Assembly (NCBI GenBank): GCA_963699085.1 | Contig: CAVOTH010000005.1 | Location: 62,001-126,000, forward strand | Direction of reading: 5' to 3' | From: Bog-756 sp963699085 | Lineage (GTDB): Bacteria > Actinomycetota > Acidimicrobiia > Acidimicrobiales > RAAP-2 | Length of the DNA: 64,000 bases | In this document: positions 48,973 to 57,322 of the stretch, piece after piece | How positions within the stretch are numbered: the stretch's first letter is position 1 | Layout: the number at the start of each line of letters is the position of its first letter | Position numbers and translations under genes: made by a program | The notes under the pieces: generated by a model | What the model saw: the letters and a program-made list of their open reading frames with translations, nothing else | The model's database searches: none | Told to the model about the DNA's origin: nothing

Positions 48973-49784
48973 GCGCACCGCCGGTGCTCGAGGTGGTAGG
49001 GGTCAGTGTCTCATTCGGGGGGCGCCAGGTACTCGACGACGTCTCCTTCGAGATCCGATCGGGGGAGTTCACCGGCCTCATCGGGTCGAACGGAGTGGGA
49101 AAGACGACGCTTCTGCGGGTCATACTCGGGTCGCAGCGCGCCGACTCCGGGTCGGTCCGGATCGACGGCGTCGACGCCACCCGAGGCGGCCGATCGTTGG
49201 GCTATGTGCCACAGAAGGTCGTACTCGATCCCGATGTGCCGATGCGGGCCCGGGACCTGGTGTCCCTCGGTCTCGACGGACACCGATTCGGATTTGCTCG
49301 TCGCACGAAGGAGCAACGCGACGCTGTCGACCAGGCACTCCGTGATGTCGACGCTACCGACTTCGCCGACAGCCGTGTCGGTACGCTTTCCGGAGGAGAG
49401 CAGCAGCGGATCCTGATCGCCCATGCCCTGATCGGTCGACCCGAATTGCTCTTGTTGGACGAGCCGTTGGCGAACCTCGATCCTGGCAGCGTCCAAGAGG
49501 TCGTCGCTCTGCTGCACCGGGTGTCCGAGGAGCAACACATCGCCATCCTCCTGTCCGCCCACGAGATGAACTCACTGCTGCCGGTGATGGACCGCATCGT
49601 CTATCTGACCGCCGGGCGGGCGGCCAGCGGTACGACCGACGAAGTGGTCCGATCCGACGTCCTCAGTCGCCTGTATGGGCATCACGTCGACGTCCTGAAG
49701 CTGCACGGCCGGGTTCTGGTCGTCGCCGAACCCGGTCAGGAGATCCAGGACATCCCCGATCACCCGACGCTCGACATCTCCTGA
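48969..49784 (+). CDS. znuC: Zinc ABC transporter ATPase
   Basis: A 271-residue ATPase starting MSAPPVLEVVGVSVSFGG. Walker A GSNGVGKTT, signature LSGGEQQRILIAHAL, Walker B LLLLDEPLANLD and switch His LSAHEMN are all present. The GTG start overlaps the znuA stop by four bases. It would power the permease pair encoded next. Confidence 0.92.
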   Translation: MSAPPVLEVVGVSVSFGGRQVLDDVSFEIRSGEFTGLIGSNGVGKTTLLRVILGSQRADSGSVRIDGVDATRGGRSLGYVPQKVVLDPDVPMRARDLVSLGLDGHRFGFARRTKEQRDAVDQALRDVDATDFADSRVGTLSGGEQQRILIAHALIGRPELLLLDEPLANLDPGSVQEVVALLHRVSEEQHIAILLSAHEMNSLLPVMDRIVYLTAGRAASGTTDEVVRSDVLSRLYGHHVDVLKLHGRVLVVAEPGQEIQDIPDHPTLDIS

Positions 49785-49787
49785 GAC

Positions 49788-50723
49788 GTGCTGCACCTCC
49801 TGTTCGAACCCGGGCTCTTCTCCAGTGGCCCGGTGCGCACGGCCGCCGTGGTCGGCGTGATCACCGCCGTCGTCTCGGCCACGGTCGGAGTCTTCACGGT
49901 GATTCGGAGTCAGTCCTTCGCCGGCCACGCACTCACAGACGTCGCCACGACGGGAGGGTCGGCGGCCTACTACCTGGGCATCAGCCCCCTGGTGGGATTC
50001 ATCGGCGGCGGTGCGCTGGGCGCGGGGGCGATGGAAGTGGCCGGCGTGGAACGCGTCCGTAGCCGGGACCTGGCCACCGGCGTCGTCCTGGGTGCTGCGA
50101 CCGGTCTGGCGGCGCTGTTCCTCTACCTGGATACGACGACGTCGGCCACGACAGGTGCCGCCCAACAGATCCTCTTCGGTTCGATCTTCACCGTCGAGTC
50201 GTCCACCATCCCCGCCGTGACCGTATCGGGGGTGCTCGTACTGGTGGTGCTCGCCGCCATCTACCGGCCGCTCCTCCTGGGCTCGCTCTCACCCGACCTG
50301 GCGGCGGCGCGCGGCATCCGTGTCCGATTGGTCGGCCTGATCTTCATGTTGACCATGGCGGTTGCCGTGGGCCTCTCGTCCATCGCCATCGGGTCGATCC
50401 TTTCGACCGCTCTGCTCATCGGCCCGGCGGCCACTGCGCTACGGGTCACCCGCACACTGCGCAGTTCGGTCATCGCCGCCGGACTGCTGGGTGTGATCAC
50501 CACATTGCTCGGCATCGCCCTCGCCTATGACAGCAGCTTCTGGGTGCCGTCCACCCAGGGGCTACCGGTCAGCTTCTTCATCGTGGCCATCACCTTCGGC
50601 AGCTACCTGGTTTCCGGACTGCCGGCCATCCGACGGGCTGTCGGCCGAGGGACTCGACCGGAGGGCGATCCCGTTCGGGATCGTCGGCGATTGGCCACCG
50701 GTGGACCGCAGAGGTCTGCCTGA
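49788..50723 (+). CDS. znuB: Zinc ABC transporter permease, subunit 1
   Basis: A 311-residue ABC-3 family permease with about eight helices. It has VIRSQSFAGHALTDVATTGGSAAYYLGI, the typical ZnuB/TroC sequence after the first helices. GTG start three bases after the znuC stop. Its stop overlaps the ATG of the second permease (TGATG). Confidence 0.9.
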   Translation: MLHLLFEPGLFSSGPVRTAAVVGVITAVVSATVGVFTVIRSQSFAGHALTDVATTGGSAAYYLGISPLVGFIGGGALGAGAMEVAGVERVRSRDLATGVVLGAATGLAALFLYLDTTTSATTGAAQQILFGSIFTVESSTIPAVTVSGVLVLVVLAAIYRPLLLGSLSPDLAAARGIRVRLVGLIFMLTMAVAVGLSSIAIGSILSTALLIGPAATALRVTRTLRSSVIAAGLLGVITTLLGIALAYDSSFWVPSTQGLPVSFFIVAITFGSYLVSGLPAIRRAVGRGTRPEGDPVRDRRRLATGGPQRSA

Positions 50724-51580
50724 TGTTCTCGGGTTTCATGGCCCACACCTGGGAGATCGGCACGATCGTCGCCGTCGTCGGCGGGGTGGTCGGCTTCTTC
50801 GTCGTGCTGCGTGGAGCGGCCTTCGAAGCCCACGCCATTCCGAACGGCGCCTTTGCCGGCGCCGCCGGAGCCAGCCTCATCGGTGTCAGCCCCCTTCTCG
50901 GGCTCGGCACCTTCGCCGTCGGGGCCGCTCTCCTGATCGCCGTGCTCAGCCGTCGCGGTCGCCCCGACGTGGTCACCGCACTGGCGCTGGTCATGATGCT
51001 GGCCCTAGGGGCCGCATTCCTGAGTCAGACCACGGAGTACGAACCGGAGATCTTCTCGCTCCTCTTCGGCGAGGTACTCGGCGTGAGTACCGGGCAGATC
51101 GTCCCGATCGCCATCCTGGGGCTCGTGTCGCTGGTGACCCTCGGCGTGCTCTACCGCCCCCTGCTGCTCAGCTCCCTCGTCCCGGAGATAGCGGAAGCAC
51201 AGGGTCTGCGGATGTTCCGGATCGAGGTGGCATTCCTTGTCATCGTGGCCCTCGCCACCACGATGACGGTTCCGGTGGTCGGCGCACTGCTGATCTTCTC
51301 GCTGATGATCGGGCCTCCGGCCGCGGCCCGGTGCTTCACCCACCGCTCCGGCCGGGCCCTGGTCGGAGCGGTGGCGATCGCCCTGATCACGATCTGGGCA
51401 GCCATCGCCGTCGCCTACGTGACCAACTGGCCGGTGGGATTCTTCGTGGGCGTCTTCAGTGCGCTCTGGTTCGGAATCGGCCGGGCATTCGCCGCCGCGA
51501 CCCGGGCAAGGAGACCATCCCGATCTGCGGTGCGAGAGCCCGTATCGATGTCCACCGGAATCGGGGATGACCGCAGCTGA
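50723..51580 (+). CDS. Zinc ABC transporter permease, subunit 2
   Basis: A 285-residue ABC-3 permease (FVVLRGAAFEAHAIPNGAFAGAAGASLIGVSPLLG) related to the preceding subunit but clearly diverged. Two permease genes in one operon suggest a heterodimeric channel, as in TroCD/MntCD-type systems. The TGATG junction indicates coupled translation. Confidence 0.9.
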   Translation: MFSGFMAHTWEIGTIVAVVGGVVGFFVVLRGAAFEAHAIPNGAFAGAAGASLIGVSPLLGLGTFAVGAALLIAVLSRRGRPDVVTALALVMMLALGAAFLSQTTEYEPEIFSLLFGEVLGVSTGQIVPIAILGLVSLVTLGVLYRPLLLSSLVPEIAEAQGLRMFRIEVAFLVIVALATTMTVPVVGALLIFSLMIGPPAAARCFTHRSGRALVGAVAIALITIWAAIAVAYVTNWPVGFFVGVFSALWFGIGRAFAAATRARRPSRSAVREPVSMSTGIGDDRS

Positions 51581-51625
51581 CGGCCCTAAGTTGGGGGGAC
51601 CGCCATCGACCGAGGAGAGCCGCCG

Positions 51626-52066
51626 ATGACCAGGCCTGACAATCCGGCACTGCGCGACCGCCGGCTCGATCTCGTCCACCTGCACATGCAGTCGGAGAAC
51701 AACCTTGACTTCGGGACGACCATGGCCACATTCAGCCATCCGCGCTATGAGCTGGTCGCCACCGGACAGGTCTACGACGGACCGGACGAAGTGGCCGAGT
51801 ACTACCGGACGTCCCGATCGGCGTTTCCGGACCAGCGGAACGAAAACACGGTGCTCACCTCCGGTGAGGACACCGTGATCGCCGAGTTCGATCTACTCGG
51901 GACCCATCTCGGCCCGCTGGGAGGGACCCCGCCGACCGGCCGCGCCTTCCGCTGCCGGATGTGCGCGCTCTTCCTGTTCGCCCCGGGGGGTGACCTGATC
52001 ATCGGTGAACGGGTCTACTTCGACCAGTCCACCATCCTGAACCAGCTGACGGGTGCGCCAGGATGA
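51626..52066 (+). CDS. SnoaL-like / ester-cyclase-type small protein
   Basis: A 146-residue protein of the NTF2-like fold group: SENNLDFGTTMATFSHPRYELVATGQVYDGPDEVAEYYR is the usual opening of SnoaL-like polyketide-cyclase relatives. GAGGAG precedes the ATG. Stop overlaps the next start (ATGA). A specific reaction cannot be assigned. Confidence 0.8.
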   Translation: MTRPDNPALRDRRLDLVHLHMQSENNLDFGTTMATFSHPRYELVATGQVYDGPDEVAEYYRTSRSAFPDQRNENTVLTSGEDTVIAEFDLLGTHLGPLGGTPPTGRAFRCRMCALFLFAPGGDLIIGERVYFDQSTILNQLTGAPG

Positions 52067-52503
52067 CAAGCCCCGGACCGACCCCCGCGATCGTCGCCGA
52101 GCTCCGGCGGATCTGCCTGGCCTTTCCCGAGGCCACCGAAAAGCCGTTCGGAGGTCATGAGGCACCGGCATTCCGGGTGTCGGACAAACTGTTCGTGACC
52201 CTTGCCGAGGACGGGTCGGCCCTCACATTGAAGGCCGCACCAGGAGAGCAGGTCCTCCTCGTCTCCGCCGACCCGGACCGGTTCTTCGTCCCCGCCTACG
52301 TCGGGTCCAAGGGATGGGTCGGTGTGCGGCTGACTCATCCGGTGGACTGGGAGGAGGTGGCCGAACTCATCGAGGACAGCTACCGCCTCATCGCCCCGAA
52401 AACACTCGTCCGCCGACTGGATGCGGCGGCGGCGCCTGAGTACGGTCAGGGTCCCGCTGGGCTCTGCGCTGACTCGGCGGCGTCGGCCAACATCTCGTCA
52501 TAG
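52063..52503 (+). CDS. MmcQ/YjbR family protein
   Basis: A 146-residue protein with the MmcQ/YjbR fold signature: CLAFPEATEKPFGGHEAPAFRVSDKLFVTL and KGWVGVRL, then a helical end. This family has a cyclic-peptide/DNA-binding-like fold of unknown role. Its 3' end overlaps the convergent CNB gene by 58 bases. Confidence 0.88.
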   Translation: MTSPGPTPAIVAELRRICLAFPEATEKPFGGHEAPAFRVSDKLFVTLAEDGSALTLKAAPGEQVLLVSADPDRFFVPAYVGSKGWVGVRLTHPVDWEEVAELIEDSYRLIAPKTLVRRLDAAAAPEYGQGPAGLCADSAASANISS

Positions 52504-52841
52504 GCCCGGAGCCGGCTCGCCAACGCCCCCATGATCCCGAGGGCGAACGTCGGGGACTCGTGGACCAGGAACAGGAACAGACCCCGGTCGATCTCCGCCA
52601 GCGTGGTGTCAGAGGTCGCCACCGCGTCCACGTTCCGGGGCAGGTGGTCGATCAGGGCCCGTTCGCCGAACACGTCGTTGGGCCCGAGTACGGCGATGAC
52701 GGTACTTCCCTTGGTCAGCGTCACCGTGCCCTCGATGATCCCGTACATGTGTGACCCGTCATCACCGTCCGAGTAGATGACCTGACCGGCGGGGACATCG
52801 ACGCGATCCGGTGCATTCATGAACAGGCTCTCCGCTGCCAT
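52446..52841 (-). CDS. Stand-alone cyclic-nucleotide-binding domain protein
   Basis: A 131-residue single CNB domain. The phosphate-binding cassette is VFGERALIDHLPRNVDAV, retaining Glu and Arg. No helix-turn-helix follows. A good AGGAG site precedes the ATG at 52841. It is a second possible cAMP effector in the window, and its end overlaps the end of the convergent MmcQ/YjbR gene. Confidence 0.82.
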   Translation of the reverse strand: MAAESLFMNAPDRVDVPAGQVIYSDGDDGSHMYGIIEGTVTLTKGSTVIAVLGPNDVFGERALIDHLPRNVDAVATSDTTLAEIDRGLFLFLVHESPTFALGIMGALASRLRAYDEMLADAAESAQSPAGP

Positions 52842-52978
52842 TTCCTCAACTCCTGGGTCGTGACTCCGGCAATGTGCGGGATTCCGACCGAATCCCACCC
52901 TCCGGCGGGCGGACTCCCGATCCAGGCTTACCACGTGGATCCCACCTCGAGATGGCTATCCGCGCCGGTCGCTGCCGA

Positions 52979-53854
52979 TCAATCGCTGAACGTGAAGAAG
53001 CAGAGCTGGGTGGCGTACGCGACCAGACGCGCCGGGTCGGTCCCGAGCGGGCCCAGGTCCCACAGCGCCACGTCGACCGAGGCATAGCCGTCCCCCGCAT
53101 GCCGGGCACAATTGTGGGCCAGGACCCAGTCGGACCGGCAGGCATCCAACAGGTGGACCGTCAGGTCCACGCTGGGGCCGAACCACCCGTTGCGCTCACC
53201 GGGACCGATCTTCTCCGCCACCGCACCCGGCATGGTGTCGGCAAAGACGATCAGGGCGAGCGGGTCGAGGACGCCCAGATCATCCATCGGGGAATCGTCG
53301 AGGTGGTACCACGTGCCGTGCTCGGCACGTTCGGGCACGTACTCCTCCCATGGAAAATGCCCGAGCGCGGCACGGCCCTCGACGCGGCTGTCCCAGAACG
53401 GTGTCGGTGGAAATTTCTCGACGCCCGTAGGCAGCGGATCCCGGAACGACCGGGCATCGGACAAGGGAACGAGCTCCTTCGGAGGTGCCAGGTCGGTGAA
53501 TTCGAATCCCCGGCGCGTCGAGCCGAATACGGCGGTGGTCAGATGTCCGTGGTCCGAACCCGGATTGCGTACTTCGGCGCGGGCCTGGGACATCGACCTC
53601 CCGCGACGGAGCACTTCGACGTCGACCTCCACCGGCCCATGAGCTACGGGCGCCACGTAGGTGGTGTGCAGGGTGCGCAGCCGTTGACCCGGTTCGGACA
53701 ACTCGGTGGCCATGGTCTGAACGGCGAGCGCGGTGACGATTCCTCCCTGGGGTAGCGGTCGCACGCTCCATGAATCGTCGATGGCCCCGGAGTACCGGCC
53801 GGAGATCGACGGATGCCGCGACGCGTGCGTCGCCTCGGCGAACGGCGTGACCAT
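52979..53854 (-). CDS. Double-hotdog acyl-CoA thioesterase family protein
   Basis: A 291-residue protein with two hotdog domains: WSVRPLPQGGIVTALAVQTMATEL with VEVLRRGRSMSQARAEVRN in the first, and NGWFGPSVDLTVHLLDAC with DGYASVDVALWD in the second. TesB-like members hydrolyse medium or long acyl-CoA. Acyl chain specificity is not evident. Confidence 0.85.
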   Translation of the reverse strand: MVTPFAEATHASRHPSISGRYSGAIDDSWSVRPLPQGGIVTALAVQTMATELSEPGQRLRTLHTTYVAPVAHGPVEVDVEVLRRGRSMSQARAEVRNPGSDHGHLTTAVFGSTRRGFEFTDLAPPKELVPLSDARSFRDPLPTGVEKFPPTPFWDSRVEGRAALGHFPWEEYVPERAEHGTWYHLDDSPMDDLGVLDPLALIVFADTMPGAVAEKIGPGERNGWFGPSVDLTVHLLDACRSDWVLAHNCARHAGDGYASVDVALWDLGPLGTDPARLVAYATQLCFFTFSD

Positions 53855-53943
53855 GACCGCACCATGGCGGGATGATCCGCGCTTGTCAACCGGTGTGGCG
53901 CTTCACAGCCCTCCCCGCGGCGGTCGTCCGGTACCGTGGCCAC

Positions 53944-54930
53944 ATGGTCTCCGACACCATCACCCTCGCCGGCTCCGATGTCTCGATCCCACGACTGGGG
54001 GTGGGCACCTGGGCGTGGGGTGATTCGTCCACCTGGGGCATGGGCAGCTACGACACCGATCTGACCCGGGACTCCATCCGCCAGGCGTGGGAGGCGTCGA
54101 TCGACGCCGGAGTGACGCTGTTCGACACCGCCGAGATCTACGGCGCCGGCGAGAGCGAGCGCATCATCGGCTCGCTCCTCGCTGCCGACCCGGACCGGGC
54201 CGCCAGCATCGTCCTGGCCACCAAGTTCATGCCTTCGCCGTGGAAGATCAACGTCCGGTCGTCGCTACTGAGGTCCCTGCGGGCCTCACTGGCGCGACTC
54301 GGGGTCGACTCGGTGGCCCTGTATCAGATTCATGGCCCGGTGAGCCTCCGATCACACACCGCACTGGCCGATGCGTTGGCGGCCGCCCACGGCGCCGGTC
54401 TGGTCCAGGCAGTGGGCGTGTCCAACTACTCGGTCAAGGAGACCCGATCGATCGCCGCCGCCCTCGAGAAGCGCGGGCTGCGCCTGGCCACCAACCAGAT
54501 CGAGTTCTCCTTGCTCCGGCGTTCTCCCGAAACGTCAGGTCTTCTCGCCGCCTGTGCCGAGCTCGGAGTCGTGCCCCTGGCCTATTCACCCATCGGGCAG
54601 GGCCGGCTCACCGGAAAGTACTCGGCTGCCGTCCCTCCGCCGGGCAAACGCACCTTCTCCAACCACCCGATGGAGATCGTCGACGGTGTCGTCGCCGAGC
54701 TCCGGGCCATCGGAGAGGCACACGGCGGAAAGCTTCCCAGCCAGGTCGCCCTCAATTGGGTGATCGCCAAAGGGGCCGTACCCATCCCGGGAGCGAAGAA
54801 CCGCCATCAGGCGGAGGAGAACGCCGGGGCCCTCGGATGGCAACTCGATGGCGACGAAATCGCCCGGCTGGACCGGGCCGCCCTCCCCGGGATCCGAACC
54901 TTGACAAGCCGGATGTGGCAGCACGGGTGA
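53944..54930 (+). CDS. Aldo/keto reductase
   Basis: A 328-residue (beta/alpha)8 NADPH-dependent reductase. The catalytic Asp-Tyr region is LFDTAEIYGAGESERIIG, the Lys is in VLATKFMPSP and the His in LYQIHGP. C-terminal IPGAKNRHQAEENAGA binds the cofactor. ATG at 53944 is chosen; a longer N-terminus is possible. Substrate unknown. Confidence 0.92.
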   Translation: MVSDTITLAGSDVSIPRLGVGTWAWGDSSTWGMGSYDTDLTRDSIRQAWEASIDAGVTLFDTAEIYGAGESERIIGSLLAADPDRAASIVLATKFMPSPWKINVRSSLLRSLRASLARLGVDSVALYQIHGPVSLRSHTALADALAAAHGAGLVQAVGVSNYSVKETRSIAAALEKRGLRLATNQIEFSLLRRSPETSGLLAACAELGVVPLAYSPIGQGRLTGKYSAAVPPPGKRTFSNHPMEIVDGVVAELRAIGEAHGGKLPSQVALNWVIAKGAVPIPGAKNRHQAEENAGALGWQLDGDEIARLDRAALPGIRTLTSRMWQHG

Positions 54931-54950
54931 GAGGGTCGCCCGGTCGCCGT

Positions 54951-56297
54951 TCAGGTTCCGGGGACCGGTCCAGTGCTCCGACACCAGTCGAGCGCCTCGG
55001 TCCGGGTGGGGAACTCGGCCGAGCCGCGGAGGAGCCGACGCCCCAACCGGTCCACGGTCACCACGGTGACGCCACGGCTGGCGATCCGCTCGATCACCGA
55101 GTCGAGCAGTGCCGCCGCCACCGGATGGCACCGGGTCACGTGCTCGAGGTCGATCACCAGTGCCGGGGGATCCTCCGCACTCTCGGTGTGGGCCTTGAGC
55201 GATAGCAGCGCCTGTTCCGCCGCCGCGAACTCGAGATACCCCTGTACGTCCAGGATGGCCGGCTCGGTCCCGGTACGGGCGTCATCCGGCAAGACACGCT
55301 CGAAGATCGGCGCGCTGCGGGCGACCTGGTGCATGAGGTGGAGGGAGAACCGCTCGGAGATGGCCTCACTGGCCTCGACCCCCCGGACGCTGTTGCCGCG
55401 CTCGTCGAGCCGGGGGCTGTAGAGGCCGATGCCGAACTGTGACGGGCTCACCGCCACGACGCCACCGGCCACCCCTGATTTGGCCGGCAACCCGACCCGG
55501 AAGAGCCATTCGCCCGAGAAGTCGTACATCCCGCACGTGGCCATGACGGTGAGTACCCGTTCGGTGACCGACGGGTCCAGTACACGTTCACCGGTCCTGG
55601 GGTTCGTTCCGCCATTGGCCAGTGTGGCCGCCATGGTGGCGAGATCGACGGCGGTCACCAGTACGGAGCACTGTCGAAAGTAGGTGTCGACCGCGTCCTC
55701 CACGTCGGCGGACAGCGACCCGGCGTGACGCATCAGGTAGGCGAGGGCACGGTTCCGGTCACCGGTGTCGTGCTCGGATCGGTAGACGGCATCATCTACA
55801 GCCAGATCCCTTCCCGCGCAGCGGGCCAGCAGATCGAGGATGCGCTCGAATCGCTCGGACGGGCCATTCCCGTGGACCAGTGACGTGGTGAGGATGGCCC
55901 CGGCGTTGATCATCGGGTTCGACGGCCGTCCGGTCCCCGGCTCCAGACTGATGGCGTTGTAGGCCTCGCCGCTCGGCTCGACGCCTACGCGGGCGAGGAC
56001 GCCGTCGATACCCGCGTCGTCCAGAGCCAGTGCGTAGACGAACGGCTTCGAGATGGACTGGATCGTGAACGGGACCTCCGCTTCTCCCGCCGCATAGACC
56101 GAGCCGGCCACGCCCACCAGTGCCAGGCCGAACGCCGAAGGATCTGCCTTACCCAGCTGGGGGATGTAGTCGGCCACCTCCCCCCGATCAATGCCGACGA
56201 ATTCGGCGCGGATGCGGCCGAGCGCGTCGCCGATCGGGTCGAACGCCGTCGGCTCTCCCGCTCCGACTCCGACCGCCGGTCCTCCGGCGCCACTCAC
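54951..56297 (-). CDS. glsA: Glutaminase with C-terminal STAS domain
   Basis: A 448-residue protein. The first 310 residues are a beta-lactamase-like glutaminase: PFTIQSISKPF holds the Ser-x-x-Lys nucleophile pair, NPMINAGAI and KSGVAGGVVAVSP are family motifs. The last 110 residues are a STAS domain (PPALVIDLEHVTRCHPVAAALLDSVI). It converts glutamine to glutamate and ammonia. Its start overlaps the Anbu stop by four bases, so they are co-translated. Confidence 0.93.
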   Translation of the reverse strand: MSGAGGPAVGVGAGEPTAFDPIGDALGRIRAEFVGIDRGEVADYIPQLGKADPSAFGLALVGVAGSVYAAGEAEVPFTIQSISKPFVYALALDDAGIDGVLARVGVEPSGEAYNAISLEPGTGRPSNPMINAGAILTTSLVHGNGPSERFERILDLLARCAGRDLAVDDAVYRSEHDTGDRNRALAYLMRHAGSLSADVEDAVDTYFRQCSVLVTAVDLATMAATLANGGTNPRTGERVLDPSVTERVLTVMATCGMYDFSGEWLFRVGLPAKSGVAGGVVAVSPSQFGIGLYSPRLDERGNSVRGVEASEAISERFSLHLMHQVARSAPIFERVLPDDARTGTEPAILDVQGYLEFAAAEQALLSLKAHTESAEDPPALVIDLEHVTRCHPVAAALLDSVIERIASRGVTVVTVDRLGRRLLRGSAEFPTRTEALDWCRSTGPVPGT

Positions 56298-57034
56298 GTC
56301 TCCAGATCCCCCTCCTGGATGGCGGGAAGGTCGGCGATGGCTTCGTGCATGTGCTTGGCCCAGACCGCCTCGAGCCGGCTCAGGAACGGCGAGTCTGCGT
56401 TGATCCGGGCCTCGAAGGGGTCGAACGAGTCGTTGCGGTAGATGACCAGGTCGTAGGGCGGTCCTACCGAGACATTCGCCCCGGCGGTGGACAACATCGA
56501 GGTGAGGGCGATCTTGGTCGCCGTCGTGAGGGAGACCTGGCTGGCCACGGCCAGCTCGAGCGTGAACTTGCCGTACTTGCTCTCCCCGATCTGGAGGAAC
56601 GGTCGGTCGTCCGAGGCTCGGATGTAGTTGCCCTCCGGGTAGATCATCAGAATGTCCGGGGGGTCGCCCTGGATCTGCCCGCCGAGGAGGAACGTGGCGG
56701 TGCCGTCAGCCCCGACCTCCCTGAGGGCATCGTGGTGCCGGGCGGCTACCTCCCTGCCGAGCCGGCCCACGTACAGCGCCGCTTCGAACAGATGCCCGAC
56801 CGTGGACAGGCTCTCGTGGGCGCCAGGATCGGTCAGATCGTGGTCGATCCGGTCGAGTACCTCCTGGGTGGTTGCCAGGTTGCCGGCCGACTCCAGAACG
56901 AAGACACGGTCGGGGGTGGGCTGGAACACGTGCACCTTGCGGTACGTGCTGACGTTGTCGACGCCGGCGTTCGTCCTTGTGTCGCCCAGGAAGATGAGGC
57001 CCTCGTGGAGGCGCAGCGACAGGCAATAGGTCAT
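56294..57034 (-). CDS. Anbu (ancestral beta subunit) proteasome-type peptidase
   Basis: A 246-residue Ntn-hydrolase. MTYCLSLRLHEGLIFLGDTRTNAGVDNVSTYRKVHVF is the Anbu N-terminus; Thr2 would be the nucleophile after Met removal, with the Asp in GDTRTN. GAGGTG precedes ATG 57034. In proteobacteria and cyanobacteria Anbu is next to alpha-E, ATP-grasp and transglutaminase-like genes, none of which are here. Instead it forms an operon with glutaminase, 290 bases from a divergent lon gene. Confidence 0.88.
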   Translation of the reverse strand: MTYCLSLRLHEGLIFLGDTRTNAGVDNVSTYRKVHVFQPTPDRVFVLESAGNLATTQEVLDRIDHDLTDPGAHESLSTVGHLFEAALYVGRLGREVAARHHDALREVGADGTATFLLGGQIQGDPPDILMIYPEGNYIRASDDRPFLQIGESKYGKFTLELAVASQVSLTTATKIALTSMLSTAGANVSVGPPYDLVIYRNDSFDPFEARINADSPFLSRLEAVWAKHMHEAIADLPAIQEGDLET

Positions 57035-57322
57035 CGACGGGCACCTCACTGGTCGGGGAGCGCCGTGCGGGTCACGCCGCTCCACATCGGCGCCCGATTC
57101 TACGGGACGACCCTCACCTGTCCACCCGTTGGCAGACCGGTCCCACGGTGGGAGCGGAGGGGGTGACGCGCTCTCGACCTGACCCGTCGCAACTCCATTT
57201 TACCGGTCACCCCGCCGGGACCGTTCGGCGGCGGCGCTCGACGGTGATCGACGCCGGGCCGGGGAATGTTTCCACTCCCGGGGCGTTGCACCATGCCCAC
57301 CGATGTGGATACCGAAGGACGG

